A stretch of 36,472 bases of DNA. Source: Clostridiales bacterium (lineage in GTDB: Bacteria > Bacillota > Clostridia > Saccharofermentanales > Saccharofermentanaceae). The position numbers and the translations under genes were made by a program. The number at the start of each line of letters is the position of its first letter. Position 1 is the stretch's first letter. Under the pieces are notes generated by a model. It searched no databases and had not been told where the DNA came from. It saw only the letters and a list, made by a program, of their open reading frames with translations. This document shows, piece after piece, positions 29,209 through 36,472 of the stretch. The stretch is taken from positions 1 to 36,472 of the forward strand of contig JAGAAI010000002.1 in assembly GCA_017615325.1 (NCBI GenBank). The letters are read 5' to 3'.

Positions 29209-30939
29209 ATGGAAGGCTTTCTTACTAAACTATTGGAAATGTCACTATACGGAAGCATAGCGATCCTTGCTGTAATGATCTTCCGTGCGGTGTTCCGTAA
29301 GGTCCCGAAGAGGGTAACATGCCTCTTCTGGTTTGCGGCGGCTTTTAGATTGCTGTGCCCGGTGAATTTTCAATCTGCAATGTCGGTCATGAATCTTTTC
29401 GCAAGGAAAGAAGATGCCAAACCTGTTTATCACGCTGCAGCGGAGAAGGTAATGCCTGTATTTGCTGATCAGCTGATTCCGGCATCGGCGGCGACATCCG
29501 GTGTTGCTGCCACAAGAGATATGGCTGTTGCCACAGCGCCTGCTATCTCTTTGGAGATGATAGCTTTCGCTGTCTGGATAGGCGTGATGGCAGTTATCGC
29601 AGGATATCAGTTAGTAAAATATCTTAAGGTCCGCCGTGTGCTTGGAAAGACGTTCAGAAGAGAATATCTGATCGAATCAGACAGGATAGATACTCCTTTC
29701 GTTATGGGTGTGTTTACACCCATGATCGTTATGCCTGACAGGATCGATAAGGGAGAGAAAGAATACCTTATCCTTCACGAGAAGATGCATATCATGAATC
29801 ACGACAATCTTACGAAAGCAGTCGGCCTTGCCATCTGCTGTATCCACTGGTTCAACCCTCTGGTATGGATCGCATACAGAGCTCTTTGTAATGACCTTGA
29901 GATGAGAGTCGATGAAGAGGTTATCGAACTGATCGGCGAAGATATCAAGAAAGACTATTGCTTGTCGATCGTAAATCACTCTTTCCAGGGTCCCAGATAT
30001 AAAGTCCTTGGTTCCTCCTTTGTTGATAAGACCCTTAGTGGGGTGGAGGTTAAGATGAGAATCAATAATCTGATCAAATACAAGAAGATCCCGTCTGCTG
30101 TGGCTGCTCTGATAGTTGCGGCGACATTGGGGATAACAACAGTCCTGTCAGCATGTGCGGCAACGGATATCGAGAAACAGGCAGAAGAGACGACAACGAC
30201 ATCTGCGGCTGTTGAGACAACAGAAAGTTCCGCAGAAGACACATCTAAAGAAACTACGGCAGCAGCAGAAGAAGAGGAAGGCTTTACTCCTCCCGTTCCC
30301 GATAAAAAGGGTGTGTTCTTCAGTTTCCCTGAAGATTTTCCCGAATCTGAATACCTGAAGGATTACGGAGAGCAAAAGGAATTCTCCTATCCTGAATACT
30401 ACAAGATCCTGGATAAAGAGACCGTAAAGGCAGATCATTACAAGGGAACTGATCTCTACGATCTTGCCAAGTCATACGAAGAATCAGGTTACGAGCTGGG
30501 GGATTATTCGACAAGGTATTCCTTATGCGGAGGAACTTTCTTCAAGGAAGGCTTCGTTGTTCGGGATGCTGATGTTTCCGATGCTGTTTTGTATCAGGTA
30601 GTAAAGACTGATGAAGAAACTTTGAAGAAGTACCTTTTCTTTAACGAGAAGCCCAATACCGGTGCGTTCACAGTAGAGATCGTTAGCGACAAGCAGACAG
30701 ATGACGCTATCGAGTTTAACTTTGTCATAAACTATGATGAAGATGGAACACAACTCTCGTTTAACGGTAACGCAACATTTTATAAGGATACGAATATCGC
30801 AGTTATCAAAGGCCTGATCCCGGCAGGAGGAGATGAAAATGTCAGTGTAGAGATTAAAGGACTCGAGGTATCCCTTACGGAAGATGGTAAGATAAACATA
30901 ATATACCATACCGTTAATTCAAAGGATGATGAGGATTGA
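29209..30939 (+). CDS. BlaR1/MecR1-type M56 metallopeptidase with an unusual C-terminal sensor domain
   Basis: 576 residues. Membrane segments ~12-30, ~36-52 and ~113-133. Zinc-protease motif HEKMH (His190, Glu191, His194) in 'LILHEKMHIMNHDN', followed by 'NPLVWIAYRALCNDLEMRVDEEV', the M56 signature with the third ligand region near Glu231. A fourth hydrophobic stretch (~294-315) follows 'KYKK' and ends in LSAC (Cys316), which reads exactly like a lipoprotein signal and lipobox. Then a Thr/Glu-rich linker (~320-357) and an extracellular domain to 576. This is not the penicillin-binding domain of BlaR1: no SxxK or KTG motif. It should sense another surface signal and trigger cleavage of the adjacent BlaI-type repressor. 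Confidence 0.9.
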   Translation: MEGFLTKLLEMSLYGSIAILAVMIFRAVFRKVPKRVTCLFWFAAAFRLLCPVNFQSAMSVMNLFARKEDAKPVYHAAAEKVMPVFADQLIPASAATSGVAATRDMAVATAPAISLEMIAFAVWIGVMAVIAGYQLVKYLKVRRVLGKTFRREYLIESDRIDTPFVMGVFTPMIVMPDRIDKGEKEYLILHEKMHIMNHDNLTKAVGLAICCIHWFNPLVWIAYRALCNDLEMRVDEEVIELIGEDIKKDYCLSIVNHSFQGPRYKVLGSSFVDKTLSGVEVKMRINNLIKYKKIPSAVAALIVAATLGITTVLSACAATDIEKQAEETTTTSAAVETTESSAEDTSKETTAAAEEEEGFTPPVPDKKGVFFSFPEDFPESEYLKDYGEQKEFSYPEYYKILDKETVKADHYKGTDLYDLAKSYEESGYELGDYSTRYSLCGGTFFKEGFVVRDADVSDAVLYQVVKTDEETLKKYLFFNEKPNTGAFTVEIVSDKQTDDAIEFNFVINYDEDGTQLSFNGNATFYKDTNIAVIKGLIPAGGDENVSVEIKGLEVSLTEDGKINIIYHTVNSKDDED

Positions 30940-30953
30940 CAGAAGATAATAAG

Positions 30954-30980
30954 AAGGCTGCCCTGTGGCAGCCTTTTTTT
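30954..30980 (+). terminator. Intrinsic terminator of the BlaI/M56 operon
   Basis: AAGGCTGCC (30954-30962), loop CTGT, GGCAGCCTT (30967-30975), T run through 30980. It may also serve the convergent gene ending at 31001. Confidence 0.92.
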
Positions 30981-31000
30981 CGAAAAGAAATTCCTTGAGT

Positions 31001-31375
31001 TTATTTACTACCGTATTTTTGCAGGTGTTTTTTGATCGCATCGAAAGTAGTATCGCTTATGTAATGCTCGATGCGGCAGGCATCTTCAGTTGCGGTCTTC
31101 TCATCGACTCCGAGATCAATGAAGAGCTTGGTAAGAACCGTGTGTCTTTCGTAGATCTGTTTGGCGAGGATCTCACCAGCTTTGGTAAGCTTGATGTATC
31201 CGTCGTCGTCCTTCTTGATGAGTCCCTCGTCTTTGAGCAGGCCCAACGCACGGCTTACTGATGGCTTGGAATATCCCATCTCTTCTCCGATGTCTATCCC
31301 GCGCACGGTGTCGGATCTTTGGGACAGAACATATATAGTCTCGAGATACATTTCTCCGGATTCCTGTAAGATCAT
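31001..31375 (-). CDS. DtxR/MntR-family metal-dependent transcriptional regulator
   Basis: 124 residues from the ATG at 31375, chosen because AAGGAGG lies seven bases upstream; a longer frame has no site. Domains: winged HTH ~1-65 ('SGEMYLETIYVLSQRSDTVRGIDIGEEMGYSKPSVSRALGLLKDEGLIKKDDDGYIKLT') and a dimerisation/metal-binding region ('AGEILAKQIYERHTVLTKLFIDLGVDEKTATEDACRIEHYIS') holding the family's metal-ligand pattern (E..H and C..E/H). There is no SH3-like third domain, as in MntR-size proteins. It is divergent from a ZIP transporter whose promoter carries a DtxR-like dyad, so it is the likely metal-dependent repressor. Confidence 0.92.
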   Translation of the reverse strand: MILQESGEMYLETIYVLSQRSDTVRGIDIGEEMGYSKPSVSRALGLLKDEGLIKKDDDGYIKLTKAGEILAKQIYERHTVLTKLFIDLGVDEKTATEDACRIEHYISDTTFDAIKKHLQKYGSK

Positions 31376-31451
31376 TAGAAGCCTCCTTGCCTCAAAGATT
31401 AGCAATAGAGTATCACAATCCGCTGACTTAAACAATCGAAAGCAGATCTTC

Positions 31452-31506
31452 TTGACGCGATCCTGCAGGCTGATTATACTTGATGTGGTTAGCGATGACT
31501 AACCAC
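31452..31506 (+). promoter_or_regulatory. Promoter of the ZIP gene with a DtxR-type operator
   Basis: TTGACG (31452-31457), 17-bp spacer, TATACT (31475-31480). The perfect dyad GTGGTTAG-N6-CTAACCAC (31485-31506) begins at the expected start point. Its GGTTAG/CTAACC core matches the half sites of DtxR/IdeR boxes, though with a wider spacer. Confidence 0.8.
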
Positions 31507-31535
31507 GCTGATCGGGATTTATCGGGAGGAAATAA

Positions 31536-32318
31536 ATGAATACGGACGTTCTGCTGGGATTATTGATACCATTCGCCGGTACAGCGCTGGGATCAGCCTG
31601 CGTATTCTTCATGAAGAAGGGACTCGGGAAGACTGTTCAGAAGGCTCTTACAGGCTTTGCGAGCGGGGTCATGGTTGCAGCTTCCATATGGAGTCTTTTA
31701 ATCCCTGCGATGGAGCAGGCTGAGCCTATGGGCAAGTTCAGTTTTGTCCCTGCCGTTGCAGGCTTTTGGGCCGGAATACTTTTCCTCCTCCTTTTGGATT
31801 CGGTTATCCCGCATTTGCATATGGATTCAGACAAGGCAGAAGGCCCTAAGTCAAGGCTTAAGAAGACCACTATGATGGTCCTTGCCGTAACGCTTCACAA
31901 TATTCCTGAAGGCATGGCAGTAGGCGTAGTTTACGCGGGCCTCTTATCAGGGAATCCGTCGATAACTTCAGGAGGGGCTCTGGCTCTGGCACTGGGTATC
32001 GCCATCCAGAACTTCCCTGAAGGTGCGATAATCTCAATGCCCCTTTGCGCAGAAGGGAGGAGCAAGGCCAAAGCGTTCAGGGACGGAGTCTTATCCGGCG
32101 CGGTAGAACCGGTCGGAGCTCTGCTCACGATCCTGGCGGCGGGGCTTTTCGTGCCTGCCATGCCTTATCTTCTGAGCTTTGCTGCAGGTGCAATGCTTTA
32201 CGTAGTTGTAGAAGAACTTATTCCCGAGATGTCATCCGGAGAACACTCGAACGTAGGTGTAGTCATGTTTGCGACAGGCTTTACTCTTATGATGGCGCTT
32301 GACGTGGCTCTCGGCTGA
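31536..32318 (+). CDS. ZIP-family divalent metal transporter
   Basis: 260 residues, about eight membrane helices. GGGAGG precedes the ATG. The binuclear metal centre motifs are both present: 'TLHNIPEGMAVG' (His121, Asn122, Glu125) and 'IQNFPEGAIISMPL' (Asn159, Glu162). The loop 'LDSVIPHLHMDSDKAEG' is the His-containing TM3-4 region. This is the GufA/ZupT-like branch, which brings Zn, Fe or Mn into the cytosol. The divergent DtxR-family gene and the dyad over the promoter suggest repression when the metal is plentiful. The metal is more likely Mn or Fe given the regulator type (inference). Confidence 0.92.
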   Translation: MNTDVLLGLLIPFAGTALGSACVFFMKKGLGKTVQKALTGFASGVMVAASIWSLLIPAMEQAEPMGKFSFVPAVAGFWAGILFLLLLDSVIPHLHMDSDKAEGPKSRLKKTTMMVLAVTLHNIPEGMAVGVVYAGLLSGNPSITSGGALALALGIAIQNFPEGAIISMPLCAEGRSKAKAFRDGVLSGAVEPVGALLTILAAGLFVPAMPYLLSFAAGAMLYVVVEELIPEMSSGEHSNVGVVMFATGFTLMMALDVALG

Positions 32319-32379
32319 AAGGCGTAAATGGTATAATGTTCCATATCCTTATTTGGAAAACTGTCAGACAGGAAAAGAT

Positions 32380-32838
32380 ATGGAACTTCAATTTAGGAAA
32401 GCCGACATAAATGATGTAGCTTTGCTGATCGAGATCTATGATTCAGCATTCTATGACGATCATATCCGTTACGGAGCAGAATGCCAGGCATATGGCAGGA
32501 GCCCCGAGGACATGGCGCGGTCGGTAGTTGAATACCCCAAAGTCATTGCTTACGAGGAGGATAAAGCAGCAGGACTTATCTCATATAAGGATGAAGGGCA
32601 GGGAAAATACTACATCGGCTGCCTTGCGGTAAAGAAGGAAGAACAGGGGCGCGGTATCGGAACGGCCCTCATGAATTACTTCATGGATGAACACCCTGAC
32701 TGGACTGAAATAACACTTGTAACTCCTGAGGATAAAGAGGAGAACATCAGGTTCTATACTGAGCGTTTTGATTTTGATATAGTCGGAGAAGAAGACGACG
32801 GATCAGTAACGGTCCTTTTGTTTAAACTCAGCAGATGA
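32380..32838 (+). CDS. GNAT-family N-acetyltransferase
   Basis: 152 residues from the ATG at 32380 with CAGGAAAAG upstream; a longer frame overlaps the ZIP gene without a site. 'MELQFRKADINDVALLIEIYDSAF' N terminus, and motif A 'IGCLAVKKEEQGRGIGTALMNYFMDE' with Q-G-R-G-I-G for acetyl-CoA. 'NIRFYTERFDFDIVGEE' closes the fold. Substrate unknown. A TATAAT at 32332-32337 suggests its own promoter. It is followed after 19 bp by the phosphatase gene. Confidence 0.87.
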   Translation: MELQFRKADINDVALLIEIYDSAFYDDHIRYGAECQAYGRSPEDMARSVVEYPKVIAYEEDKAAGLISYKDEGQGKYYIGCLAVKKEEQGRGIGTALMNYFMDEHPDWTEITLVTPEDKEENIRFYTERFDFDIVGEEDDGSVTVLLFKLSR

Positions 32839-32857
32839 TTTTGCGGTGAGGTATAAA

Positions 32858-33424
32858 ATGGGATCATTATTCAGATCAACACTTAATACAAGGGCACTGC
32901 CTACCGGTGATCTCCGGTATATAAGAAGTGATTATCCGGCTGATCTTTCCTGCGAAGAAGTCAGGTGGCTTATCGACAATGACATCACGACTATCGTGGA
33001 TCTTCGAGAAGAGAAAGAATATAGCGTAAACCCCTGCAGACTTGAAAGCGAGACCGGATTTAACTATTACCATATGCCTGTAACAGGCGGAGGTGATACG
33101 CCTAAGTCTCCCGAAGCCGTTGGCGTAACTTATCTTGGCATGCTCGACGATAAGATGGATGAGATCATAAGCCTCATCATGAATGCTGAGACTAACGTAT
33201 TATATTTCTGCGGTGCAGGCAAAGACCGCACGGGCGTTGTTTCCGCGATCATATTAAGACGTCTGGGCTTTTCCGATCAGGCGATCATAGATGACTATAT
33301 GGAGTCAAAAGACAATCTCATGGAATTCCTTACATCATATGTTAAGGATCATCCTGAAGTTGACATAAACATCATAATCCCGAACGAAGACAATATCAGG
33401 AAAGTTCTTGCAGCTATAGGATAA
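32858..33424 (+). CDS. Tyrosine-protein phosphatase (dual-specificity-like, IphP type)
   Basis: 188 residues from the ATG at 32858, with GGTGAGG upstream; a GTG at 32846 overlaps that site. The P-loop 'YFCGAGKDRTGVVSA' gives the CX5R signature with nucleophile Cys118 and Arg124. N-terminal 'FRSTLNTRALPTGDLRYIRSDYPADLS' and 'TTIVDLREEKEY' (with general-acid/WPD-like position) are typical of the Y_phosphatase3/IphP family. It dephosphorylates phosphotyrosine or phosphoinositide-like substrates in the cytosol. No tyrosine kinase lies nearby. It may share a transcript with the GNAT. Confidence 0.88.
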   Translation: MGSLFRSTLNTRALPTGDLRYIRSDYPADLSCEEVRWLIDNDITTIVDLREEKEYSVNPCRLESETGFNYYHMPVTGGGDTPKSPEAVGVTYLGMLDDKMDEIISLIMNAETNVLYFCGAGKDRTGVVSAIILRRLGFSDQAIIDDYMESKDNLMEFLTSYVKDHPEVDINIIIPNEDNIRKVLAAIG

Positions 33425-33494
33425 TTGCCGAATTATGCCACCAGGATTTAAGGTATAATGAAACTATCTTAAAAGCGGTTTTGGAGGCAAATGT

Positions 33495-34340
33495 ATGAAA
33501 GTTGTTCTTGCAGGCGCTTATGGTAATCTCGGCGCAGATGTTTTCAGGGAATTGGTAAAAGCCGGTCATGAAGTTATAGCCCTCGACATTGCTCAAAGAG
33601 ACATTGGTATCGACACAGGCTTTACTTTTGCAAAGATAGATGTAACTGATCCAAAGACGCTTGAACACACGTGTGACGGCGCGGATGCAGTGATCACTAC
33701 AGTCGGCCTGACCAAGGGGTCTGCTGCGGTAAGCAATTACGATATTGACTATCAGGGCAACCTGAATCTGCTTAACGAAGCAAAGAAAGCTGGAGTTAAG
33801 AACTTCGTCTATATCTCCGTTATCAAGGCGGATACCGCCCCTGACGTCCCGATGGTCAATTCCAAATACCTTTTCGAGCAGGAACTAAAGAAGAGCGGTC
33901 TTAATTATGTCATCCACCGTCCCACCGGTTATTTCTATGACATCATAAAGGTCTTCCGTCCCATGATCGAAAAGGGTAAGGTCACATTGCTCGGCAAGGC
34001 CCCTGTCTATGCCAACATCGTATCGACCGAGGATTTTGCAGCGTTTATCGTTGATCACATGTTGGATGAGAACGTTACATATTCCGTCGGCGGTAAAGAA
34101 AAATATTCATACGAAGAGATCGCCAGGATGTGTTTTGAAGCAGCCGGCAAAGAGCCTGTGATAAAGAGGGCGTCACCCGGTATCTTCGATATGCTTGCCT
34201 GGATAAACAAGATCAAGAAGAACGGCAAGGAAGCGATCATCAAGTTCTCCAAGTGGACACTGACACACGACATGGTGGGCGATACCATAGTTGGTGAAAT
34301 GAGCTTCTCGGAATATATCAAACAGAGCTTCAGTAAATGA
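33495..34340 (+). CDS. NAD(P)-binding Rossmann oxidoreductase (NmrA/atypical SDR)
   Basis: 281 residues with GGAGG eight bases before the ATG. N-terminal 'KVVLAGAYGNLGADVFRELVKAGHEVIALD' is a G-x-x-G-x-x-G dinucleotide loop followed by the acidic end of beta-2, which favours NAD. 'GADAVITTVGLTKG' and 'NLLNEAKKAGVKNFVYISVIKAD' match NmrA/complex-I-NDUFA9-like SDRs; 'NYVIHRPTGYFYD' supports an atypical SDR active site without YxxxK. Substrate unknown. The stop overlaps the next gene's ATG (ATGA, 34337-34340), so it is translated in step with the unknown protein and the EFR1 ferredoxin. A TATAAT at 33454-33459 serves the cassette. Confidence 0.85.
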   Translation: MKVVLAGAYGNLGADVFRELVKAGHEVIALDIAQRDIGIDTGFTFAKIDVTDPKTLEHTCDGADAVITTVGLTKGSAAVSNYDIDYQGNLNLLNEAKKAGVKNFVYISVIKADTAPDVPMVNSKYLFEQELKKSGLNYVIHRPTGYFYDIIKVFRPMIEKGKVTLLGKAPVYANIVSTEDFAAFIVDHMLDENVTYSVGGKEKYSYEEIARMCFEAAGKEPVIKRASPGIFDMLAWINKIKKNGKEAIIKFSKWTLTHDMVGDTIVGEMSFSEYIKQSFSK

Positions 34341-34996
34341 TAAGCACGATCAGGCAGAAAGCGGTCAGCCTCATATCAGACAGCAATGCAGTTCTTCTTC
34401 CGGAGGACTGCTATACAAATATGAGATATCCCAAGATCCTGCCATTGATGCGTTTTAAAGTTGATCAGTACAGTGTTCCAAAGTTTGGGCACGTGATGAT
34501 AATGCACACGACGACCAAGATGGGAATGGAACTTGTAACCATGTCTTTTATGCCTAACGAATGCATCGATCTGCCTTACCTTCTTATCGATGCGATGAGC
34601 ATGAAAAAGAAGCGCTGCGTCTTCGTTGAATACTACGGATGCGGCCTGGGATCCTTTGCGGATGAGACGCTGAAATATGTCTATGACAAGTACTGTTCTC
34701 TTCCGGATTACGATGAGAAAGAGAACTGGTATATCAAAGAGAGAATGCCTTATTCACTTATTAAGACAGGTGATAGTGAATCCCTTATCAGGATGGCTTC
34801 TGATTCCATCGAGGCATATCTTGGATCAGTTGCAAAGACAAAGATCATCCCTGAATACCATGATAAACTCAAGGCCTTCAGGGAACGCATGATTGTAGAA
34901 GGCAACCCTTCGAGCAAGACACTGGAAATGCTTCTAAAAAAGGACGGCGCCAGGACCTTTATGGAAACCGTCATCATGCCTCTTAAGGAGAACTGA
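34337..34996 (+). CDS. Conserved-looking protein of unknown function in a redox cassette
   Basis: 219 residues. ATG overlaps the stop of the SDR gene (ATGA). No signal peptide or membrane segment. It begins 'MISTIRQKAVSLISDSNAVLLPEDC'. A beta-rich centre ('FGHVMIMHTTTKMGMELVTMSFMPNECIDLPYLLIDAMSMKKKRCVFVEYYGC') and a helical end ('YHDKLKAFRERMIVEGNPSSKTLEMLLKKDGARTFMETVIM') are visible. The order (beta core, then a helical tail ending in a short 'GxxxxxxxxxxxxM' segment) reminds me faintly of ferredoxin-dependent bilin reductases, but I cannot confirm any motif. It is one base from the EFR1 gene, which could supply its electrons. Treat the function as unknown. Confidence 0.8.
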   Translation: MISTIRQKAVSLISDSNAVLLPEDCYTNMRYPKILPLMRFKVDQYSVPKFGHVMIMHTTTKMGMELVTMSFMPNECIDLPYLLIDAMSMKKKRCVFVEYYGCGLGSFADETLKYVYDKYCSLPDYDEKENWYIKERMPYSLIKTGDSESLIRMASDSIEAYLGSVAKTKIIPEYHDKLKAFRERMIVEGNPSSKTLEMLLKKDGARTFMETVIMPLKEN

Positions 34997-34997
34997 T

Positions 34998-35765
34998 ATG
35001 ATCTTTTATTTTTCGGGTACCGGCAACAGCAGGTTTGTTGCAAAAGGGATCGCAAGAACGATCGGGCAGGAAGCTGTCGACATCACGACATATACCAGGA
35101 CCATGGAACGTCCTGATTTTACCGATACCGGTGTCTATGTCTTTGTCTGTCCTTCTTACATGTCAGCTCCAGCAAGGGCGATGACGGACTTTGTGGAATG
35201 GGCCGGATTCCCTCAGGGGGTCAAGGCTTACTTTATCGTTACCTGTGCCGCTTCAATGGGAATAACACCGAGAGTATCAAGCGAGATCTGCGACAAAAAA
35301 GGCATGAAGTTCATGGGCGCCGAGCAGATCGAGATGCCCCAGAATTACATAGCCCACTTCACTACAAAACAGGTCGAGGAGAACATCGACATCATCGAAA
35401 AAGCAGAGAATGAGATCGAGAGGATCTCAGGGCTTATCCGGAACGGCGAGGTGCTTGAGTGCAAGAAGATCGGAGCTGTCGAGTATTCCGTAACTAAGTG
35501 GGTAAGAGACGTCTACTATAAAGACTTCATGAAGACGAAGAAGTTCAAGGCAACAGACAAATGCATCGCCTGCGGGAAGTGCACCAAGGTCTGCCCTCTG
35601 TCTAACATAACCATCGAAAACAAAAGACCCGTGTGGGGCGATAAGTGCACGCACTGCATGGCCTGCATCAACCAGTGCCCTGTCGATGCGATCGAGTATG
35701 GTAAAGGTTCAGTGGGTAAGCCCCGCTATAAAGGCCCTGAAGCAGGGAAGACAAGCGAAAAATAA
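34998..35765 (+). CDS. EFR1-family flavodoxin-ferredoxin electron carrier
   Basis: 255 residues. AAGGAGAACTGAT precedes the ATG. Flavodoxin-like domain ~1-155 with the FMN phosphate loop 'FYFSGTGNSRFVAK' and 'VFVCPSYMSAPARAM'. Two [4Fe-4S] motifs follow: 'CIACGKCTKVCP' (Cys189, 192, 195, 199) and 'CTHCMACINQCP' (Cys217, 220, 223, 227). It passes electrons at low potential in the cytosol. The direct coupling to the unknown protein and SDR upstream marks it as their probable electron donor. Two clusters plus flavin make it a complete single-chain carrier. Confidence 0.95.
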   Translation: MIFYFSGTGNSRFVAKGIARTIGQEAVDITTYTRTMERPDFTDTGVYVFVCPSYMSAPARAMTDFVEWAGFPQGVKAYFIVTCAASMGITPRVSSEICDKKGMKFMGAEQIEMPQNYIAHFTTKQVEENIDIIEKAENEIERISGLIRNGEVLECKKIGAVEYSVTKWVRDVYYKDFMKTKKFKATDKCIACGKCTKVCPLSNITIENKRPVWGDKCTHCMACINQCPVDAIEYGKGSVGKPRYKGPEAGKTSEK

Positions 35766-35796
35766 GCTCACACTTATTGCGGATAAGTGTGAGCTT
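35764..35796. terminator. Bidirectional terminator
   Basis: AAGCTCACACTTAT (35764-35777) pairs perfectly with ATAAGTGTGAGCTT (35783-35796) around TGCGG. On the minus strand it is followed by ATTTTTCG, so it ends the hypothetical gene at 35825; on the plus strand it starts within the EFR1 stop codon. Confidence 0.88.
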
Positions 35797-35824
35797 CCTC
35801 ATTTGCAAATAATCGTATTCCGGG

Positions 35825-36472
35825 TCAGGTTGTCCAGAATAAGAGCTTAACGATCTTGCCGTCCTTGATGGTGGCATCGAAAAAGGTGTCAGTACAGTAC
35901 CATCCGTTGTCGCCGAGCGTATAGAGATCTTCCGCACGATACTCACTGGTTGTAGAACTGAACCAGTAAAGAGTATCAAATACGGGAATGCCTGTCTTCT
36001 CGGCTTTCTTGTATTCTTTCTGGACTTCTTCTTCCGTGAAAGGTTCATAACCGTCCTTTATCTTACAGTCTGATGCGATAGGTACTGCATAATAACCTAT
36101 CTCTTCGGTATAAGCGATATCACTTGATCCTGTTATCAGGTAGCAATCTGCGTTTTCGTACCAGAAGATCCCCCACTCACAGTAATCTTCAGGATCATCG
36201 CTGGTCTTAAGCTCGATCATTAAGTGCTTACCGTCTTTTTCGATCTTGGCGACTTTAAGATCCGGGGCGCCATCGACTTCTGTATCCTTATATCCGATGG
36301 AATCTCCAACCTTTAATGCTTTCACCTGTTCTTCAGACAGGCGGACCTTCTTTTCAAACATAGCGTAGATCGTGTCTCCCGTCTTGTTGATGCCATAGAT
36401 AGTCCCTGTGATATCGTCGCCGTTTTCAAGTTTGTCAAAGCCTTTGTCTGCATCCTTCTCGGGAAGAGTTGC
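35825..36472 (-). CDS. Hypothetical protein, N terminus beyond the window (partial)
   Basis: The minus-strand frame stays open to the right edge; the ATG at 36361 is internal because 37 further codons ('ATLPEKDADKGFDKLENGDD', then 'ITGTIYGINKTGDTIYA') read on in frame. 215 residues are visible. Content: a small beta domain (GTIYGINKTGDTIYA, FEKKVRLSEEQVKALKVGDSIGY) and a second beta-rich unit ('CYLITGSSDIAYTEEIGYYAVPIASDCKIKDGYEPFTEEEV'). There is no catalytic motif. Overall style resembles the lipoproteins in this window, so an exported protein is likely, but its start is not visible. The terminator at 35764 follows. Confidence 0.8.
   Translation of the reverse strand, partial: ATLPEKDADKGFDKLENGDDITGTIYGINKTGDTIYAMFEKKVRLSEEQVKALKVGDSIGYKDTEVDGAPDLKVAKIEKDGKHLMIELKTSDDPEDYCEWGIFWYENADCYLITGSSDIAYTEEIGYYAVPIASDCKIKDGYEPFTEEEVQKEYKKAEKTGIPVFDTLYWFSSTTSEYRAEDLYTLGDNGWYCTDTFFDATIKDGKIVKLLFWTT

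Noticed and set aside
36361..36361. ATG at 36361 as the true start of the last gene.
   Set aside because: The frame continues open and protein-like to the window edge, so the gene is truncated by the window.

Overview
The window looks like a chromosomal segment of a Gram-positive, anaerobic gut or rumen type Clostridia (Bacillota). The signs are AGGAGG-type ribosome binding sites, consensus sigma-A promoters, many lipoproteins with Thr/Glu-rich linkers after a lipobox, S-layer homology (SLH) repeats of the 'CTRAQMVTFLWR' kind, a BlaI/M56 pair, an EFR1 flavodoxin-ferredoxin and a YitT protein. A Saccharofermentans- or Oscillospiraceae-like genus is my inference only. No rRNA, tRNA, CRISPR array, insertion sequence or prophage was recognised.

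Layout. 1-3.3 kb: the tail of an SLH protein, a secreted GH16 beta-glucanase divergent from an AraC regulator, and an unknown lipoprotein. 3.4-6.1 kb: a membrane hybrid histidine kinase with sensor, kinase, receiver and HPt domains. 6.1-10.4 kb: a surface/accessory stretch, AT-rich from about 7.3 kb, with an acidic lipoprotein, a VanZ-like membrane protein, an exported FxLYD-like protein, a small HTH protein and an SLH-anchored trypsin-fold protein that has lost its catalytic residues. 10.4-16 kb: a tandem structured repeat, O-acetylhomoserine sulfhydrylase, a processive GT2 glycosyltransferase, a YitT protein, and a queuosine operon (YhhQ transporter plus QueF) behind a preQ1-type leader. 16-18.4 kb: a TetR regulator and an MFS transporter whose leader carries a 28-codon upstream ORF inside a multibranched RNA, followed by a hairpin that buries the ribosome binding site. 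18.4-20.5 kb: an LRR/BIG2/SLH surface protein. 20.6-24.1 kb: an AlbA/ATPase/wHTH regulator, a SAP-domain protein, fructokinase and a GNAT. 24.1-27.4 kb: a MATE exporter, then an esterase-TetR operon with a clear operator. 27.5-31 kb: a PEBP-like lipoprotein and a BlaI/M56 sensor pair. 31-36.5 kb: a DtxR-family regulator divergent from a ZIP metal transporter, a GNAT, a tyrosine phosphatase, a coupled SDR/unknown/EFR1 redox cassette, and an incomplete hypothetical gene.

How the parts fit. Several regulators sit beside likely targets with visible operators: AraC with GH16, TetR with the esterase, BlaI with M56, DtxR-like with ZIP, and the AlbA-ATPase protein with its own promoter. The strongest candidates for undescribed biology are the MFS leader (17.9-18.1 kb), the repeat at 10.49-10.61 kb, the triad-less SLH pseudoprotease, the M56 protein whose last membrane segment reads as a lipoprotein signal, and the redox cassette at 33.5-35.8 kb. 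All functions are read from motifs and context; no database search was run.
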